Below are positions 1 through 8,681 of a stretch of 64,000 nt of DNA, in pieces. The position numbers were made by a program, and so were the translations under genes. Source of the stretch: Paenibacillus paridis. Lineage in GTDB: Bacteria; Bacillota; Bacilli; Paenibacillales; Paenibacillaceae. Position 1 is the first letter of the stretch, and every line of letters starts with the position of its first letter. The notes beneath the pieces are model-generated. The model made no database searches and was not told the DNA's origin. It worked only from the letters and a program-made list of their open reading frames with translations. The stretch lies in assembly GCF_006345825.1 (NCBI RefSeq), contig NZ_VCIX01000066.1, forward strand, positions 62,001 through 126,000, in the 5' to 3' direction.

Positions 1-631
1 GGTAAAAGATAAAAGGAACGTTACGATAATACGTCCAATTGGTCATAACAAGAAATATGCCCACGATTAAGAGGTTAAGCTGAACGCCCTCCTTATCCAA
101 TAGCCAAGGAAGAAGCGAGAATAGGATCATGAGCACGCTGAACAGCATGCTGATACGGGCGGACCAAACAAGCATTTTATAGTAGTTGACTGCATAGCTT
201 AAGGCTGCCTGGAGCAGCTTCCCCCCGTCAAGCGGATGGATGGGCAGCAAATTGAATAAGCCTAGCATCACATTCGCTTTCCAGACGTATTCCGCCCAAA
301 CCGGGTCCCATAGTCCAAGCTGCCCGCATGCCCAAGCCGCAAGTCCCATCCATACATTTTGCAGCGGGCCTGCTATGGCGACGAGCGCTTCCTCCTTCGC
401 TGGAAGGCCGCCTGCCTCCTCCACCTCTACAACCCCGCCAAAGGGCAGAAGCTTTACTTCCCGTATCGTCCAACCAAAGCTTCGAGCCATGATGACATGG
501 CCGATCTCATGAACCAGCACTAACAAAAACAGCGTGATCAGCTCAGCAAAATAGCCAGTTATGACTGATCCCAGCATAATGATGACAAATAGCGGATGGA
601 CGGACCAAATCATTCCTTTCCATTTAATCAA
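1..631 (-). CDS. spoIVFB: Stage IV sporulation intramembrane metalloprotease SpoIVFB (partial)
   Basis: Site-2-type zinc protease of the outer forespore membrane, known to cleave pro-sigma-K. The translation shows the zinc motif HEIGH at about residues 41-45, then LPFGG followed by VEVEE, and further on NLLPIHPLDGG, the second metal-ligand motif of this family. Several hydrophobic segments surround these. About 210 residues are visible; the C-terminus lies beyond the left edge. The start is uncertain: a TTG at 631 overlaps the end of spoIVFA, which fits translational coupling, while an ATG at 613 is the alternative. Lying directly downstream of spoIVFA is the usual arrangement. Confidence 0.93.
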   Translation of the reverse strand, partial: MIKWKGMIWSVHPLFVIIMLGSVITGYFAELITLFLLVLVHEIGHVIMARSFGWTIREVKLLPFGGVVEVEEAGGLPAKEEALVAIAGPLQNVWMGLAAWACGQLGLWDPVWAEYVWKANVMLGLFNLLPIHPLDGGKLLQAALSYAVNYYKMLVWSARISMLFSVLMILFSLLPWLLDKEGVQLNLLIVGIFLVMTNWTYYRNVPFIFY

Positions 632-1535
632 GCGGTATCACGCCCACCGGATCGATATACAGACCATTTTGCTTCACTGCAAAATAAAGCAGGCTCGGCT
701 GTGTGTCCTCAGACTTCAATAGGCTGCCGATCGGATCACCGGCTTCGACCCAATCATTCACATTCACCTCGGTCTTGCCAAGCAGTCCGTAAACCGTTAC
801 CCGTTGATTCGCATGTTGGATTACAATTGTGGAGCCCTTATCGCTTTGTTCCGACAAGTCGAGTACGCGCCCCGTCTCAGCAGCCACAACCTGCTCCTCG
901 GATTGGCCTGCCAGCTCAATCCCGTTAAGCAGCTCTGCAAAGGTGCGTACAAGCGCCCCCTCTTGCAATGGAGCGACGATTGGAAGCTTAACGGTTCCAT
1001 CCGCACCTATAGCAGCTTCGCTTTTGTCCTCAAAGATCGGAATAAAAGAAGGCGCGCCGGCAAACGTTTCTTTGTACCATGACGCAGCAGCAGCAAAATC
1101 AATTTCCTCCACGAGGGCCTGCTTCACCATGGCTTGTCCTGTTCGCGTATACTCATTGTCATATTGAAACATCGCATATATGCCTCCGAACAAGAGGGCT
1201 GCAATCAGAAGCTTCCACGCAAACTCTTTGCGGAGCGTATAGCGGCTTCGCTCCTGTGATGGATCTTTTCGATTGGATGGATCGACAGCCTTCACATAAT
1301 TTCTTTTCCCTCCAAATCCCGCATCCTCTCCCCAGCTTGCCCACGGATTCGGATTGCTTTTCCAAACCGTCTCCGGGTCAGGCTCCTCCCATTCCTCTTC
1401 ATGAAAATACTCATGTTGCTGAGGAGTAAGCGTCTCGGAATAAAAATCCTCTGCTTTCAATTCTGATGATTGAGGGGCCTGCCATTTTTTTACAGGGTTC
1501 TCTTTGCGATGATTGCTATTATCCTCTTTACTCAT
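624..1535 (-). CDS. spoIVFA: Stage IV sporulation protein SpoIVFA (inhibitor/scaffold of SpoIVFB)
   Basis: Membrane partner that holds SpoIVFB inactive and anchors it in the outer forespore membrane (known for the family). The 303-residue protein has a charged N-terminus of about 100 residues, one membrane segment at about 107-124, and a C-terminal M23 (LytM)-like domain from about 215. The final catalytic H-x-H of active M23 enzymes is replaced (the sequence reads LLYFAV there), so this domain is probably non-enzymatic, as in other SpoIVFA. It overlaps spoIVFB and follows rodA, minD and minC in the same direction, matching the B. subtilis minCD-spoIVFAB order. Confidence 0.92.
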   Translation of the reverse strand: MSKEDNSNHRKENPVKKWQAPQSSELKAEDFYSETLTPQQHEYFHEEEWEEPDPETVWKSNPNPWASWGEDAGFGGKRNYVKAVDPSNRKDPSQERSRYTLRKEFAWKLLIAALLFGGIYAMFQYDNEYTRTGQAMVKQALVEEIDFAAAASWYKETFAGAPSFIPIFEDKSEAAIGADGTVKLPIVAPLQEGALVRTFAELLNGIELAGQSEEQVVAAETGRVLDLSEQSDKGSTIVIQHANQRVTVYGLLGKTEVNVNDWVEAGDPIGSLLKSEDTQPSLLYFAVKQNGLYIDPVGVIPLD

Positions 1536-1652
1536 CTGGACGCTCCTCCCGCTCCCGTCGCCATCGCGACAGCTTGTATCCTACTACATGAATATGTAGA
1601 GAATAAGACAAGTATGCGGAATCATGCCCAACCTATAAACATCTATATAATG

Positions 1653-1703
1653 AAAAAAAAGCTGTATTTGAAACGGATGGCTACCGTTTCAAATACAGCT
1701 TTT
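1653..1703 (-). terminator. Rho-independent terminator after rodA
   Basis: A perfect 17-bp inverted repeat (arms 1660-1676 and 1684-1700) with a 7-nt loop, followed in the minus direction by a run of eight T. It lies 10 bp past the rodA stop codon and separates rodA from spoIVFAB, which therefore probably has its own promoter in 1536-1650. Confidence 0.9.
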
Positions 1704-1712
1704 CAAGTTGCC

Positions 1713-2858
1713 TTAATCGGCAAGCTCATAGACTTCCTGATGCGCCTTAATGCTGAATACGAGGCCGATACACAGCAAGTTAATCAGTAGCGAAGTGCCT
1801 CCATAACTGATAAAAGGCAGCGTAATTCCTGTAATCGGCATAATGCCGATCATCATCCCGATGTTTTGGAACACCTGGAATACATACATCGAAACAATCC
1901 CAATTATGATAAACGAGGCACGCAAATCATAACATTTGAATGCGATGATGATCATGCGATAGATGAGCAAAAAGTACAGGAGAAGCAATATAGCCGCCCC
2001 TTGAAATCCAAATTCTTCTCCAATGACAACAAAGATCGAGTCCGAATACGGATAAGGAACGAAGCCGCCGTTCTTCATGTCCCCTTGCAAATATCCGTCG
2101 CCGCTCAGTCCGCCGGAGCCAATGGCGATTTGAGCATTTTCGGACTGATGCCTAGCATCTGCGGAAGCATCGGCTGGATTAATGAAGGTATTGATCCGCT
2201 CATGCCAATGCTTCATGCCTTTATCATTCAAATAATCATAAATTTCCGAATTAAACATATTAAACAAAGTGACAAACAACACTAACCCGGCTACTACGAC
2301 CGTTAGGCCTGCGATTACATGAGAATATTTGACATTACCAATCCAAAGCATGCCGAGCACGATAACAAGGTAAATAATCGCATTTCCTAAGTCCGGCTGG
2401 ATCATAACGAGCATAAACGGTATAAAAGAAAAAGCTCCGATCGGAATAATATCCTGAGTAAGCGTTAAGCGATCCCCTTGCCGCCGGCCCATTAAATATG
2501 CAATTCCGATAATCAGCACCAGCTTGACCATCTCGGCAGGCTGGAATGAAACTCCGAAAATAACGAACCAGCCTCTTGCACCATTGATCGTGGCTCCAAA
2601 AAAGTAGACAAGCAGCAATAAAGTAATGCCAATGCCATATAGGACATGCCAGCTTTTCAACACAATCCGGTAATCGAACAAAGTGGCCGCGATCGCAAGG
2701 AAAAAGCCTGCAATGTAAAATTTAAGCTGTTTGATTTCATTTCCGGCATATAAAGGAAAATTAGCCGTTGCGCTATGGATGACAATCGTACTGATAACCA
2801 TGAGGAACACTAATATAATTAGAATTCCCCAGTCCAGTTTCTTTAGTTTATTAAGCAA
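1713..2858 (-). CDS. rodA: Rod-shape peptidoglycan glycosyltransferase RodA (SEDS family)
   Basis: SEDS-family polymerase that elongates lateral-wall glycan strands with MreBCD and a class B PBP. The 381-residue protein is almost entirely hydrophobic, with about ten predicted membrane segments. It carries the SEDS signatures: the GARGWF segment after the early helices, QPDLGNA in the middle and, near the C-terminus, PFISYGGTS. Its position 7 bp downstream of minD and close to mreBCD favours the RodA/MrdB branch over FtsW or SpoVE, but the paralogues are similar and the exact assignment is inferred from context. Confidence 0.9.
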   Translation of the reverse strand: MLNKLKKLDWGILIILVFLMVISTIVIHSATANFPLYAGNEIKQLKFYIAGFFLAIAATLFDYRIVLKSWHVLYGIGITLLLLVYFFGATINGARGWFVIFGVSFQPAEMVKLVLIIGIAYLMGRRQGDRLTLTQDIIPIGAFSFIPFMLVMIQPDLGNAIIYLVIVLGMLWIGNVKYSHVIAGLTVVVAGLVLFVTLFNMFNSEIYDYLNDKGMKHWHERINTFINPADASADARHQSENAQIAIGSGGLSGDGYLQGDMKNGGFVPYPYSDSIFVVIGEEFGFQGAAILLLLYFLLIYRMIIIAFKCYDLRASFIIIGIVSMYVFQVFQNIGMMIGIMPITGITLPFISYGGTSLLINLLCIGLVFSIKAHQEVYELAD

Positions 2859-2865
2859 ATCGCGA

Positions 2866-3657
2866 TCATCCTATTCCCAGAAACTTACGGAAACGTTTGA
2901 ACGCTCCCGCCTTCTCATCAAGCAGCATAAGCGGCACCATATCGCCCAAAATTCTGCGCGCAATGTTCCGGTAGGCGATAGCGGCTCGAGAAGCCGGATT
3001 CATCACCGTCGGTTCTCCATTGTTCGCTGCAGAAATGACCTTCTCGTCATCGGGTACGATGCCTACAAGATCGACAGCAAGCACTTGACAAATTTCGTCA
3101 ATATCAAGCATCTCCCCGGTTTTCATCATATTTTGACGAATGCGGTTAATGATCAGCTTGCTTGGAATTTTCTCTTGCTCAAGTAAGCCAATCACGCGAT
3201 CGGCATCACGAACGGCAGCATTTTCTGGCGTAGTAATGACGATGGCACGGTCAGCACCTGCTATCGCGTTGCGAAAACCATGCTCGATTCCAGCTGGGCA
3301 GTCAATAATGACATAATCATGGTCTTTTTTTAATTCCAAAATCATATTTCGAACCTGCTCAGGCGTAACCGAATCTTTATCCTTCGTCTGTGCGGCAGGA
3401 AGCATATAAAGCTCATCGAAGCGTTTGTCTTTCACAAGCGCTTGATTTAAACGGCAGCGTCCTTCGGCTACATCGACCAGATCGTAGATGATCCGATTTT
3501 CAAGGCCCATGACCACATCCAGATTGCGAAGGCCGATATCGGTATCGACCATGCATACCTTCTTGCCCAGCAAAGCTAGCGCGGTACCCAGGTTGGCCGA
3601 GGTTGTCGTTTTGCCGACACCGCCTTTACCTGATGTTACAACAATCGCTTCTCCCAT
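2866..3657 (-). CDS. minD: Septum site-determining ATPase MinD
   Basis: ParA/MinD ATPase that recruits MinC to the membrane near poles and prevents polar division. The deviant Walker A motif KGGVGKT is at residues 11-17; DTDIGLRNLD follows at about 38 and the Walker B region IIDCPAGIE at about 118. The last dozen residues (AFKRFRKFLGIG) form the expected amphipathic membrane-targeting helix. At 263 residues the length is normal. It starts 4 bp after the minC stop, so the two are co-transcribed. No minE is present, as expected in spore-forming Firmicutes that use DivIVA. Confidence 0.97.
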   Translation of the reverse strand: MGEAIVVTSGKGGVGKTTTSANLGTALALLGKKVCMVDTDIGLRNLDVVMGLENRIIYDLVDVAEGRCRLNQALVKDKRFDELYMLPAAQTKDKDSVTPEQVRNMILELKKDHDYVIIDCPAGIEHGFRNAIAGADRAIVITTPENAAVRDADRVIGLLEQEKIPSKLIINRIRQNMMKTGEMLDIDEICQVLAVDLVGIVPDDEKVISAANNGEPTVMNPASRAAIAYRNIARRILGDMVPLMLLDEKAGAFKRFRKFLGIG

Positions 3658-3660
3658 GCT

Positions 3661-4326
3661 CTACACTCCTTTAAACATTATAGGATTATGCCGTATGCGG
3701 AATAATTGCGCTAGCTTATCGATTTGCATTCGGCCTTCACTTAAGAAAGCGAATTCCATAGCCGCATCACCGGTCATCCATTCCTCAGGCGGCCTGCTGA
3801 TCACATCTGCAATGCGAAGCTGAGTAGGCTTCATAAGCGAGGTCGCAATGATAACGTCCGTACGTCCTCCTATGCCTGCATGAGCCGTACCTCGCAAAGC
3901 TCCTAGGACATAAATATCACCAGTACACAGTAAGGTGCCTCCTGGATTCAAATCGCCGATTAAAAGCAAATCTCCGTCATGCTCATAGGTTTGGCCAGAG
4001 CGTATGATAGACGTAAGCACTTGCAAATTAGGCTTCTGGGCCTCTTGGGAATCTATCTTTGGCGGATCAGACTCCACGGACTGGACCATTAAATTCCCTT
4101 GTGCCCGGATTACGTTTTTAATCCGATCCTTATCGTCATCATTCACTTGCCTTGCGCCCAGCTTCACATGTACATGAACGAGCGGCCCAGTGAGCAGCTG
4201 CTGGTGCGTTTTCTCCAGCTTGTACTGAAGCTCATCAAGCAGCGCTGCGAATTCACATTTATCGTCGAGAAGGAACACGAGACCTTCTTTTACACCCTTT
4301 ATTATTATATGCTGCCTCTCGGTCAC
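3661..4326 (-). CDS. minC: Septum site-determining protein MinC
   Basis: Inhibitor of FtsZ assembly, activated by MinD. The N-terminal domain (ITIKG-like strand, FLLDDKCEF) is followed by a short acidic linker and the C-terminal beta-helix domain with the GxV/GDLN repeats (GDLLLIGDLNPGG). I place the start at a GTG at 4326, giving 221 residues, because a strong Shine-Dalgarno (GGGGAGG) sits 7 nt upstream and this matches the family N-terminus. An ATG at 4389 in the same frame would add 21 residues that look unlike MinC. It is cotranscribed with minD and lies 66 bp after mreD. Confidence 0.94.
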   Translation of the reverse strand: MTERQHIIIKGVKEGLVFLLDDKCEFAALLDELQYKLEKTHQQLLTGPLVHVHVKLGARQVNDDDKDRIKNVIRAQGNLMVQSVESDPPKIDSQEAQKPNLQVLTSIIRSGQTYEHDGDLLLIGDLNPGGTLLCTGDIYVLGALRGTAHAGIGGRTDVIIATSLMKPTQLRIADVISRPPEEWMTGDAAMEFAFLSEGRMQIDKLAQLFRIRHNPIMFKGV

Positions 4327-4392
4327 GTTCGTCCCTCCCCAACCTAATGGATTCTTGCTCTGCCGGGCAAATTCCTGCAAGCCGCCCATTTT

Positions 4393-4917
4393 TTATTCCT
4401 CTTCATTCTCTGCCGTCACTTTGCTCTGTCCTTCAAATAGCTTTCTTACGGGCACGTAACAAGCAAGCGCAAACGCGAGCTGAAGAAACAAACTTGGGAG
4501 AATATGATCGATAAGTGCCCACGCATAGCTCTCGCTCGTAATGCGAAACACGCTGTAAATAAAATAAATAACGCTATCGTACAAGAGGCAGGCAAAGCCG
4601 ATCACCGAGATCGCCATCATAATCGTGGAACGCCGACGTTCAAACAGCACCCCCGTAAAATAACCCATCAAGCCCATAAAAAAGGCATTGATGCCCAGCA
4701 AGTGCCCAAAATAAACAATATCCTGAAGCATACCGAAGCTTACGCCTAAGAGCAGCGCCAAATGCCTCCTGCTGTACAGCCCCGAGAAAATAACGATAAC
4801 AAATACAAAATGCGGCATGATCCGATGGCCAAAACCAGCAGGAATGATCCATGGCATCACGGTTCCTTCAAGAATAAAAACAAGAAACATGAGCAGGACA
4901 ATTCGGTTCATACTCAT
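4393..4917 (-). CDS. mreD: Rod shape-determining membrane protein MreD
   Basis: Integral membrane component of the elongasome that works with MreB, MreC and RodA. The 174-residue protein has five or six hydrophobic helices and little else, which is normal for MreD. The start overlaps the mreC stop by 4 nt (ATGA-type overlap), so translation is coupled. Similarity to other MreD proteins is weak by nature and the call rests heavily on the mreB-mreC-mreD-minC-minD order. Paralogous alternatives are unlikely. Confidence 0.92.
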   Translation of the reverse strand: MSMNRIVLLMFLVFILEGTVMPWIIPAGFGHRIMPHFVFVIVIFSGLYSRRHLALLLGVSFGMLQDIVYFGHLLGINAFFMGLMGYFTGVLFERRRSTIMMAISVIGFACLLYDSVIYFIYSVFRITSESYAWALIDHILPSLFLQLAFALACYVPVRKLFEGQSKVTAENEEE

Positions 4918-5798
4918 TGCTCGGCCTCCTCCAATTCAGGAACCGAAACGACGAACACCTCAGTTAAATGGTCAAAGCTCGCCGCGAGCTTTACCGTAGC
5001 CGTATAGGTCAGGCCAAAATCGCCAAGCTGCTTGTTTTCTACCGTACCTACGACGAGGCCTCTCGGATACACACCCCCAAGTCCGGAAGTAATTACCGTA
5101 TCCTGAAACTCCATTTTATCGTCTTCCGCAATCTTCGTCATCACGAGTCTGGATGTTTCTTTATTATAATTGCTTAAAATACCAAATGATTCATCTACAC
5201 GTCCAAGAATCGTTACAGCTACTGGATTAAACGATTGCGAAGTTTCGTTTAGCTCCGTGATCGGCGTTACCGATGCGGTAAACGGCGTAACGGAACGTAC
5301 GATGCCAATCAAGCCCTCGACAGTGGTTACGGCCATGTTTGGCTTGATGCCGTTTTTCGAGCCCAAATTAATGCTCAATGTCCGGTTGTTCGCGTCATTG
5401 CTAACTGCGATGACCTGTGCAATCAAATATTTGTAATTGAACATTTCTTCCTGCTGCTTGGTGAACCTTAGCTCTTCTTTATACCGCTCATTCTCTTTTT
5501 CGATGAAATTATATTTAATTTTATCGCGGGAGTACGCTGCAGCCGTAATGCGAAGCTGCTCGTTCTCCTCATAGATCGTTTTCATATTTCGAATATCCTC
5601 AAAGAAGCCCGCTATATAACCAGCGGGCTTGTAAAACCATTGCTGCACGTATGCGGTTGAGTCCTTGAGAAATTTCTCAGGCCAAGACAATTCCTTGCGA
5701 TCGCTGAGCGAGTAGCCGATGACCGCTATAAACAAAATAAACCCGATCATAAGCATAAACATACGCTTATTTCGCATTAGCTTCAACAGCTCGATCAC
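4914..5798 (-). CDS. mreC: Rod shape-determining protein MreC
   Basis: Bitopic membrane protein with an extracytoplasmic beta-rich domain that scaffolds the elongasome. Of 294 residues, one membrane helix lies at about 13-31 after a basic cytoplasmic N-terminus. A coiled-coil segment follows at about 75-115 (EENEQLRITAAAYSRDK, then ENERYKEELR), then the two beta-domains with the family pattern NLGSKNGIKPNMAVTT and GLIGIV. The end overlaps mreD. It starts 36 bp after the mreB stop, in the same operon. Confidence 0.95.
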   Translation of the reverse strand: MIELLKLMRNKRMFMLMIGFILFIAVIGYSLSDRKELSWPEKFLKDSTAYVQQWFYKPAGYIAGFFEDIRNMKTIYEENEQLRITAAAYSRDKIKYNFIEKENERYKEELRFTKQQEEMFNYKYLIAQVIAVSNDANNRTLSINLGSKNGIKPNMAVTTVEGLIGIVRSVTPFTASVTPITELNETSQSFNPVAVTILGRVDESFGILSNYNKETSRLVMTKIAEDDKMEFQDTVITSGLGGVYPRGLVVGTVENKQLGDFGLTYTATVKLAASFDHLTEVFVVSVPELEEAEQ

Positions 5799-5834
5799 CT
5801 GCCCGTTCCATATCCGATTCCCATTAATCGATTT

Positions 5835-6866
5835 TTAGCGTCTAGCACGAGACGATGAGCCTCTTGTTTTGAATAAATGAATGTTGTCCAGCGAGCGTCC
5901 GGTGCCGATTGCAACGCAATCAAGCGGATTATCCGCCACAATGACAGGCATGCCTGTCTCGCGTTGAAGCAGCTTGTCCAGATTGCGAAGTAGCGCTCCG
6001 CCGCCTGTCAGCACAATTCCACGATCCATAATATCGGCGGAAAGCTCCGGTGGGCATTTCTCCAGCGTCACTTTAACCGCGTCAACGATCGCGTTTACCG
6101 TATCCGTTAACGCTTCAGTAATTTCGTCCGAGGTAATCGGAAGCGTCTTCGGCAAACCGGAAACCAAGTCGCGTCCACGGATTTCAATGGTTTCCGAACG
6201 CTCCAGCGGAAGCGCGGAACCGATTTCCATCTTCAATTGCTCCGATGTTCTCTCACCGATCATGAGATTGTACTGCCGTTTAATATACTGAATGACAGCC
6301 TCATCCATCTCATCGCCAGCCACGCGAATCGAACGTGCCGTAACGATACCGCCTAGAGAAATAACAGCAACCTCAGTAGTTCCTCCACCGATATCAACGA
6401 CCATGCTGCCTGTCGGCTCCCAAACGGGCAAATCCGCTCCGATAGCGGCCGCAAACGGCTCCTCAATCGTGTAAGCCTCGCGAGCGCCAGCCTGCTTAGT
6501 AGCGTCCTCTACCGCGCGTTTCTCTACCGCCGTAATTCCTGACGGAACGCATACCATGACGTTAGGATGGCGCGGAAACAAAGAGCGCTGCTTTTGTGCC
6601 TGGCGTATAAAATATTTAATCATCGTTGCCGTCGTTTCGAAATCAGCAATAACCCCGTCTTTCATTGGGCGAACCGCACGAATGTTGCCAGGCGTTCTAC
6701 CGATCATTTTTTTGGCTTGCTCACCGACAGCTTCAATTGTTTTTGTATCCGTACGCAGGGCTACCACGGAAGGCTCCCTTACTACAATTCCTTTACCTTT
6801 GACAAATACCAGCGTATTTGCAGTGCCTAAGTCAATACCCAAATCCTTCGAAAAACCACCAAACAT
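5835..6866 (-). CDS. mreB: Actin-like cell-shape protein MreB
   Basis: Bacterial actin homologue that organises lateral-wall synthesis. The translation opens with [17 protein letters not shown], the phosphate-1 motif of the actin fold, then has [16 protein letters not shown] (phosphate 2) and the adenosine motif [13 protein letters not shown] choose the ATG at 6866 (343 residues) because AGAAGGGAG lies 6-8 nt upstream. A further in-frame ATG at 6896 would add ten residues lacking a ribosome-binding site. radC lies about 40 bp upstream with no terminator visible, so maf-radC-mreBCD-minCD-rodA may be one long transcription unit. Confidence 0.97.
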   Translation of the reverse strand: MFGGFSKDLGIDLGTANTLVFVKGKGIVVREPSVVALRTDTKTIEAVGEQAKKMIGRTPGNIRAVRPMKDGVIADFETTATMIKYFIRQAQKQRSLFPRHPNVMVCVPSGITAVEKRAVEDATKQAGAREAYTIEEPFAAAIGADLPVWEPTGSMVVDIGGGTTEVAVISLGGIVTARSIRVAGDEMDEAVIQYIKRQYNLMIGERTSEQLKMEIGSALPLERSETIEIRGRDLVSGLPKTLPITSDEITEALTDTVNAIVDAVKVTLEKCPPELSADIMDRGIVLTGGGALLRNLDKLLQRETGMPVIVADNPLDCVAIGTGRSLDNIHLFKTRGSSSRARR

Positions 6867-6905
6867 GTTGTTGCTCCCTTCTAATTGCCACATCACTTTA
6901 TTATA

Positions 6906-7595
6906 TTACATATAACCTTGTTCCTTCAAACTAACGAAGCGGCTGTCACCAATCACGAGATGATCAAGCACTTCAATTCCAACTAATTGACCGGCTTCCG
7001 CCAAACGTTTTGTTAATGCAATGTCCTCTGGACTTGGCGTTGGATCACCACTGGGATGATTATGGACGCAAATAATCGATGCGCTATTGCGCTGAATGGC
7101 TGCACGGAATACTTCACGGGGATGAACCAGCGATGCGTTAAGCGTACCTACTGATAAGGTTTCACGGGCGATGATATGGTTCTTGGTATTTAGAAATAAA
7201 CAGACAAAGTGCTCCTTCTTCAAATAACGGAGCTCCTCCATGACAAAATCCGCTGCGTCCTGAGGTTTGCGAACGGTTACCGCATCTCCCACTCGGCTGC
7301 GCGTAATCCTTCTTCCTAATTCAATGCCCGCCCGAAGCTGAACCGCTTTGGCCGGGCCGATCCCTCGAATAGCAGTCAGCTCTTCCATGCTCATATCCAG
7401 CAAGTTGCGCAAGCTTCCGCATTGCTTCAGAATGGTACCAGCCAAATGCACAGCGGATTGCTTCTGCGTGCCTGTTCGCAGCAGGATAGCAAGCAATTCG
7501 GTATGGCTGAGTGCTTCCGCCCCATATTTCATCATGCGCTCTCTTGGACGTTCTTCATGGGGGACATCACGCAAAATCATCGATTGCGGTTCCAT
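6906..7595 (-). CDS. radC: RadC family JAB/MPN domain protein
   Basis: Member of the RadC family; despite the name, a DNA-repair role is not established. A helix-hairpin-helix segment lies near the N-terminal third (IRGIGPAKAVQLRAGIELGRR). The C-terminal JAB/MPN domain has the metalloprotease-like HNHPSGDPTPSPED motif with an upstream glutamate, so the metal site appears complete. I choose the ATG at 7595, giving 229 residues, close to the usual length; the frame is open back to 7679. The maf-radC-mreB order matches B. subtilis. Confidence 0.93.
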   Translation of the reverse strand: MEPQSMILRDVPHEERPRERMMKYGAEALSHTELLAILLRTGTQKQSAVHLAGTILKQCGSLRNLLDMSMEELTAIRGIGPAKAVQLRAGIELGRRITRSRVGDAVTVRKPQDAADFVMEELRYLKKEHFVCLFLNTKNHIIARETLSVGTLNASLVHPREVFRAAIQRNSASIICVHNHPSGDPTPSPEDIALTKRLAEAGQLVGIEVLDHLVIGDSRFVSLKEQGYM

Positions 7596-7687
7596 GTCCA
7601 ATCCCGCCTTTTCCAAAAAAATTGGGTTCATACCTATCCTGCCTAATTTTTGAGAAATCATCCGATTTATTGCAAACAAACTCCCAA

Positions 7688-8353
7688 TTAGAAAACCGAA
7701 ATATCGTAAGTACCCAGCATGTCCGACAGCAGCGATAACGGCAGTCCGACCACATTGAAATAACAGCCGTCAATTTCATCCACTAGAATGGAACCTAGCC
7801 CTTGAATGCCATACGCGCCTGCTTTGTCGTGGGGCTCGCCTGTAGCAACATATCTAGCGATTTGGTCGTTGCTGAGTGCTTTCATTTTCACTTTGGTCAT
7901 TCGATGCGCAAGCGAAGCTTCCCCATTTGAAGATAATACGCAAGCAATTCCCGTATAAACCTCATGCGAGCGCCCTTGCAGACGTCCAAGCATACTCATG
8001 GCTTCCATGTCATCAACAGGCTTGCCAAGCACCTCGCCGTCAAGTACGACGATCGTGTCTGCTCCAATAATTAGAGACGACTCGTGCTCCTGCTTTTGTT
8101 GCAGCATTTTTAATGCCGCGTTGGCTTTGCGCAGACTGAGCTTCTCCACAACCTCTGAAGGTATCCAGCCCGCTTCAACAGTTTCATCCGTATCCGTAGA
8201 CAAAATATAAACCGGCAAAGAAAGGTCCAGCATTGCGACCAGTTCTTTCCGGCGCGGTGACGAAGAGGCCAGCACGAGCTGGCTTATCGCTTCGTTGCGT
8301 AATGGTTTATCTCTCATAAAATAAAGGCTGCGCTCCTTCTTGCTTTCCTCCAT
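7688..8353 (-). CDS. maf: Maf family nucleoside triphosphate pyrophosphatase
   Basis: Maf/YhdE family house-cleaning pyrophosphatase acting on dTTP/UTP and modified nucleotides; overexpression blocks septation in B. subtilis. LASSSPRRKEL at about residues 28-38 is the phosphate-binding signature. The metal and substrate residues follow in STDTDETV, IIGADTIVVLDGEVLGKP and GEPHDKAGAYGIQGLG. The length is 221 residues, slightly long because of a 20-residue N-terminal extension; an ATG 13 codons in is an alternative start. It lies 18 bp after the DUF4321 gene. Confidence 0.95.
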   Translation of the reverse strand: MEESKKERSLYFMRDKPLRNEAISQLVLASSSPRRKELVAMLDLSLPVYILSTDTDETVEAGWIPSEVVEKLSLRKANAALKMLQQKQEHESSLIIGADTIVVLDGEVLGKPVDDMEAMSMLGRLQGRSHEVYTGIACVLSSNGEASLAHRMTKVKMKALSNDQIARYVATGEPHDKAGAYGIQGLGSILVDEIDGCYFNVVGLPLSLLSDMLGTYDISVF

Positions 8354-8371
8354 TGCTCCATACCCGCTGCT

Positions 8372-8614
8372 TTACATTTTGCGGTATAGCCAAATGGCGA
8401 TAATTGCTCCAATCAAGCTAAATAAACTGACTTGAAGATGAACTGACAGATTGAAGCTTAGAACATATAAATCTATGGCAGGAGACCACGAGGCTTCGAT
8501 TGGTTTCGTCAAAAATGAGATGCCTTGAACTGGAGCCAGCCATCGCGCAACCAGTGCGCCGGCTAATAAGCCAAATATGATAAAAATGAGAAGAATCCAG
8601 CCGTTTTTCTTCAT
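8372..8614 (-). CDS. DUF4321 small membrane protein
   Basis: An 80-residue protein with two hydrophobic helices (about 6-26 and 54-76), a short charged N-terminus (MKKNGW) and a basic C-terminus (LYRKM). The pattern matches the DUF4321 family, found beside maf in Paenibacillaceae and clostridia. Function unknown. It is the first gene after a good sigma-A-like promoter at 8653-8681, so it may lead the maf-radC-mre transcript. Confidence 0.85.
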   Translation of the reverse strand: MKKNGWILLIFIIFGLLAGALVARWLAPVQGISFLTKPIEASWSPAIDLYVLSFNLSVHLQVSLFSLIGAIIAIWLYRKM

Positions 8615-8652
8615 CTTTCAACGCCTCTCGCCATGAAATGACACCTACGTCC

Positions 8653-8681
8653 ATTATACGCATGATGCTATTCGTTTACAA
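8653..8681 (-). promoter_or_regulatory. Sigma-A-like promoter for the DUF4321-maf-radC-mre unit
   Basis: TTGTAA (8676-8681) and TATAAT (8653-8658), read on the minus strand and spaced by exactly 17 bp. The -35 element includes the stop codon of the spoIIB-like gene. The +1 would fall about 35 nt upstream of the DUF4321 start. Confidence 0.6.
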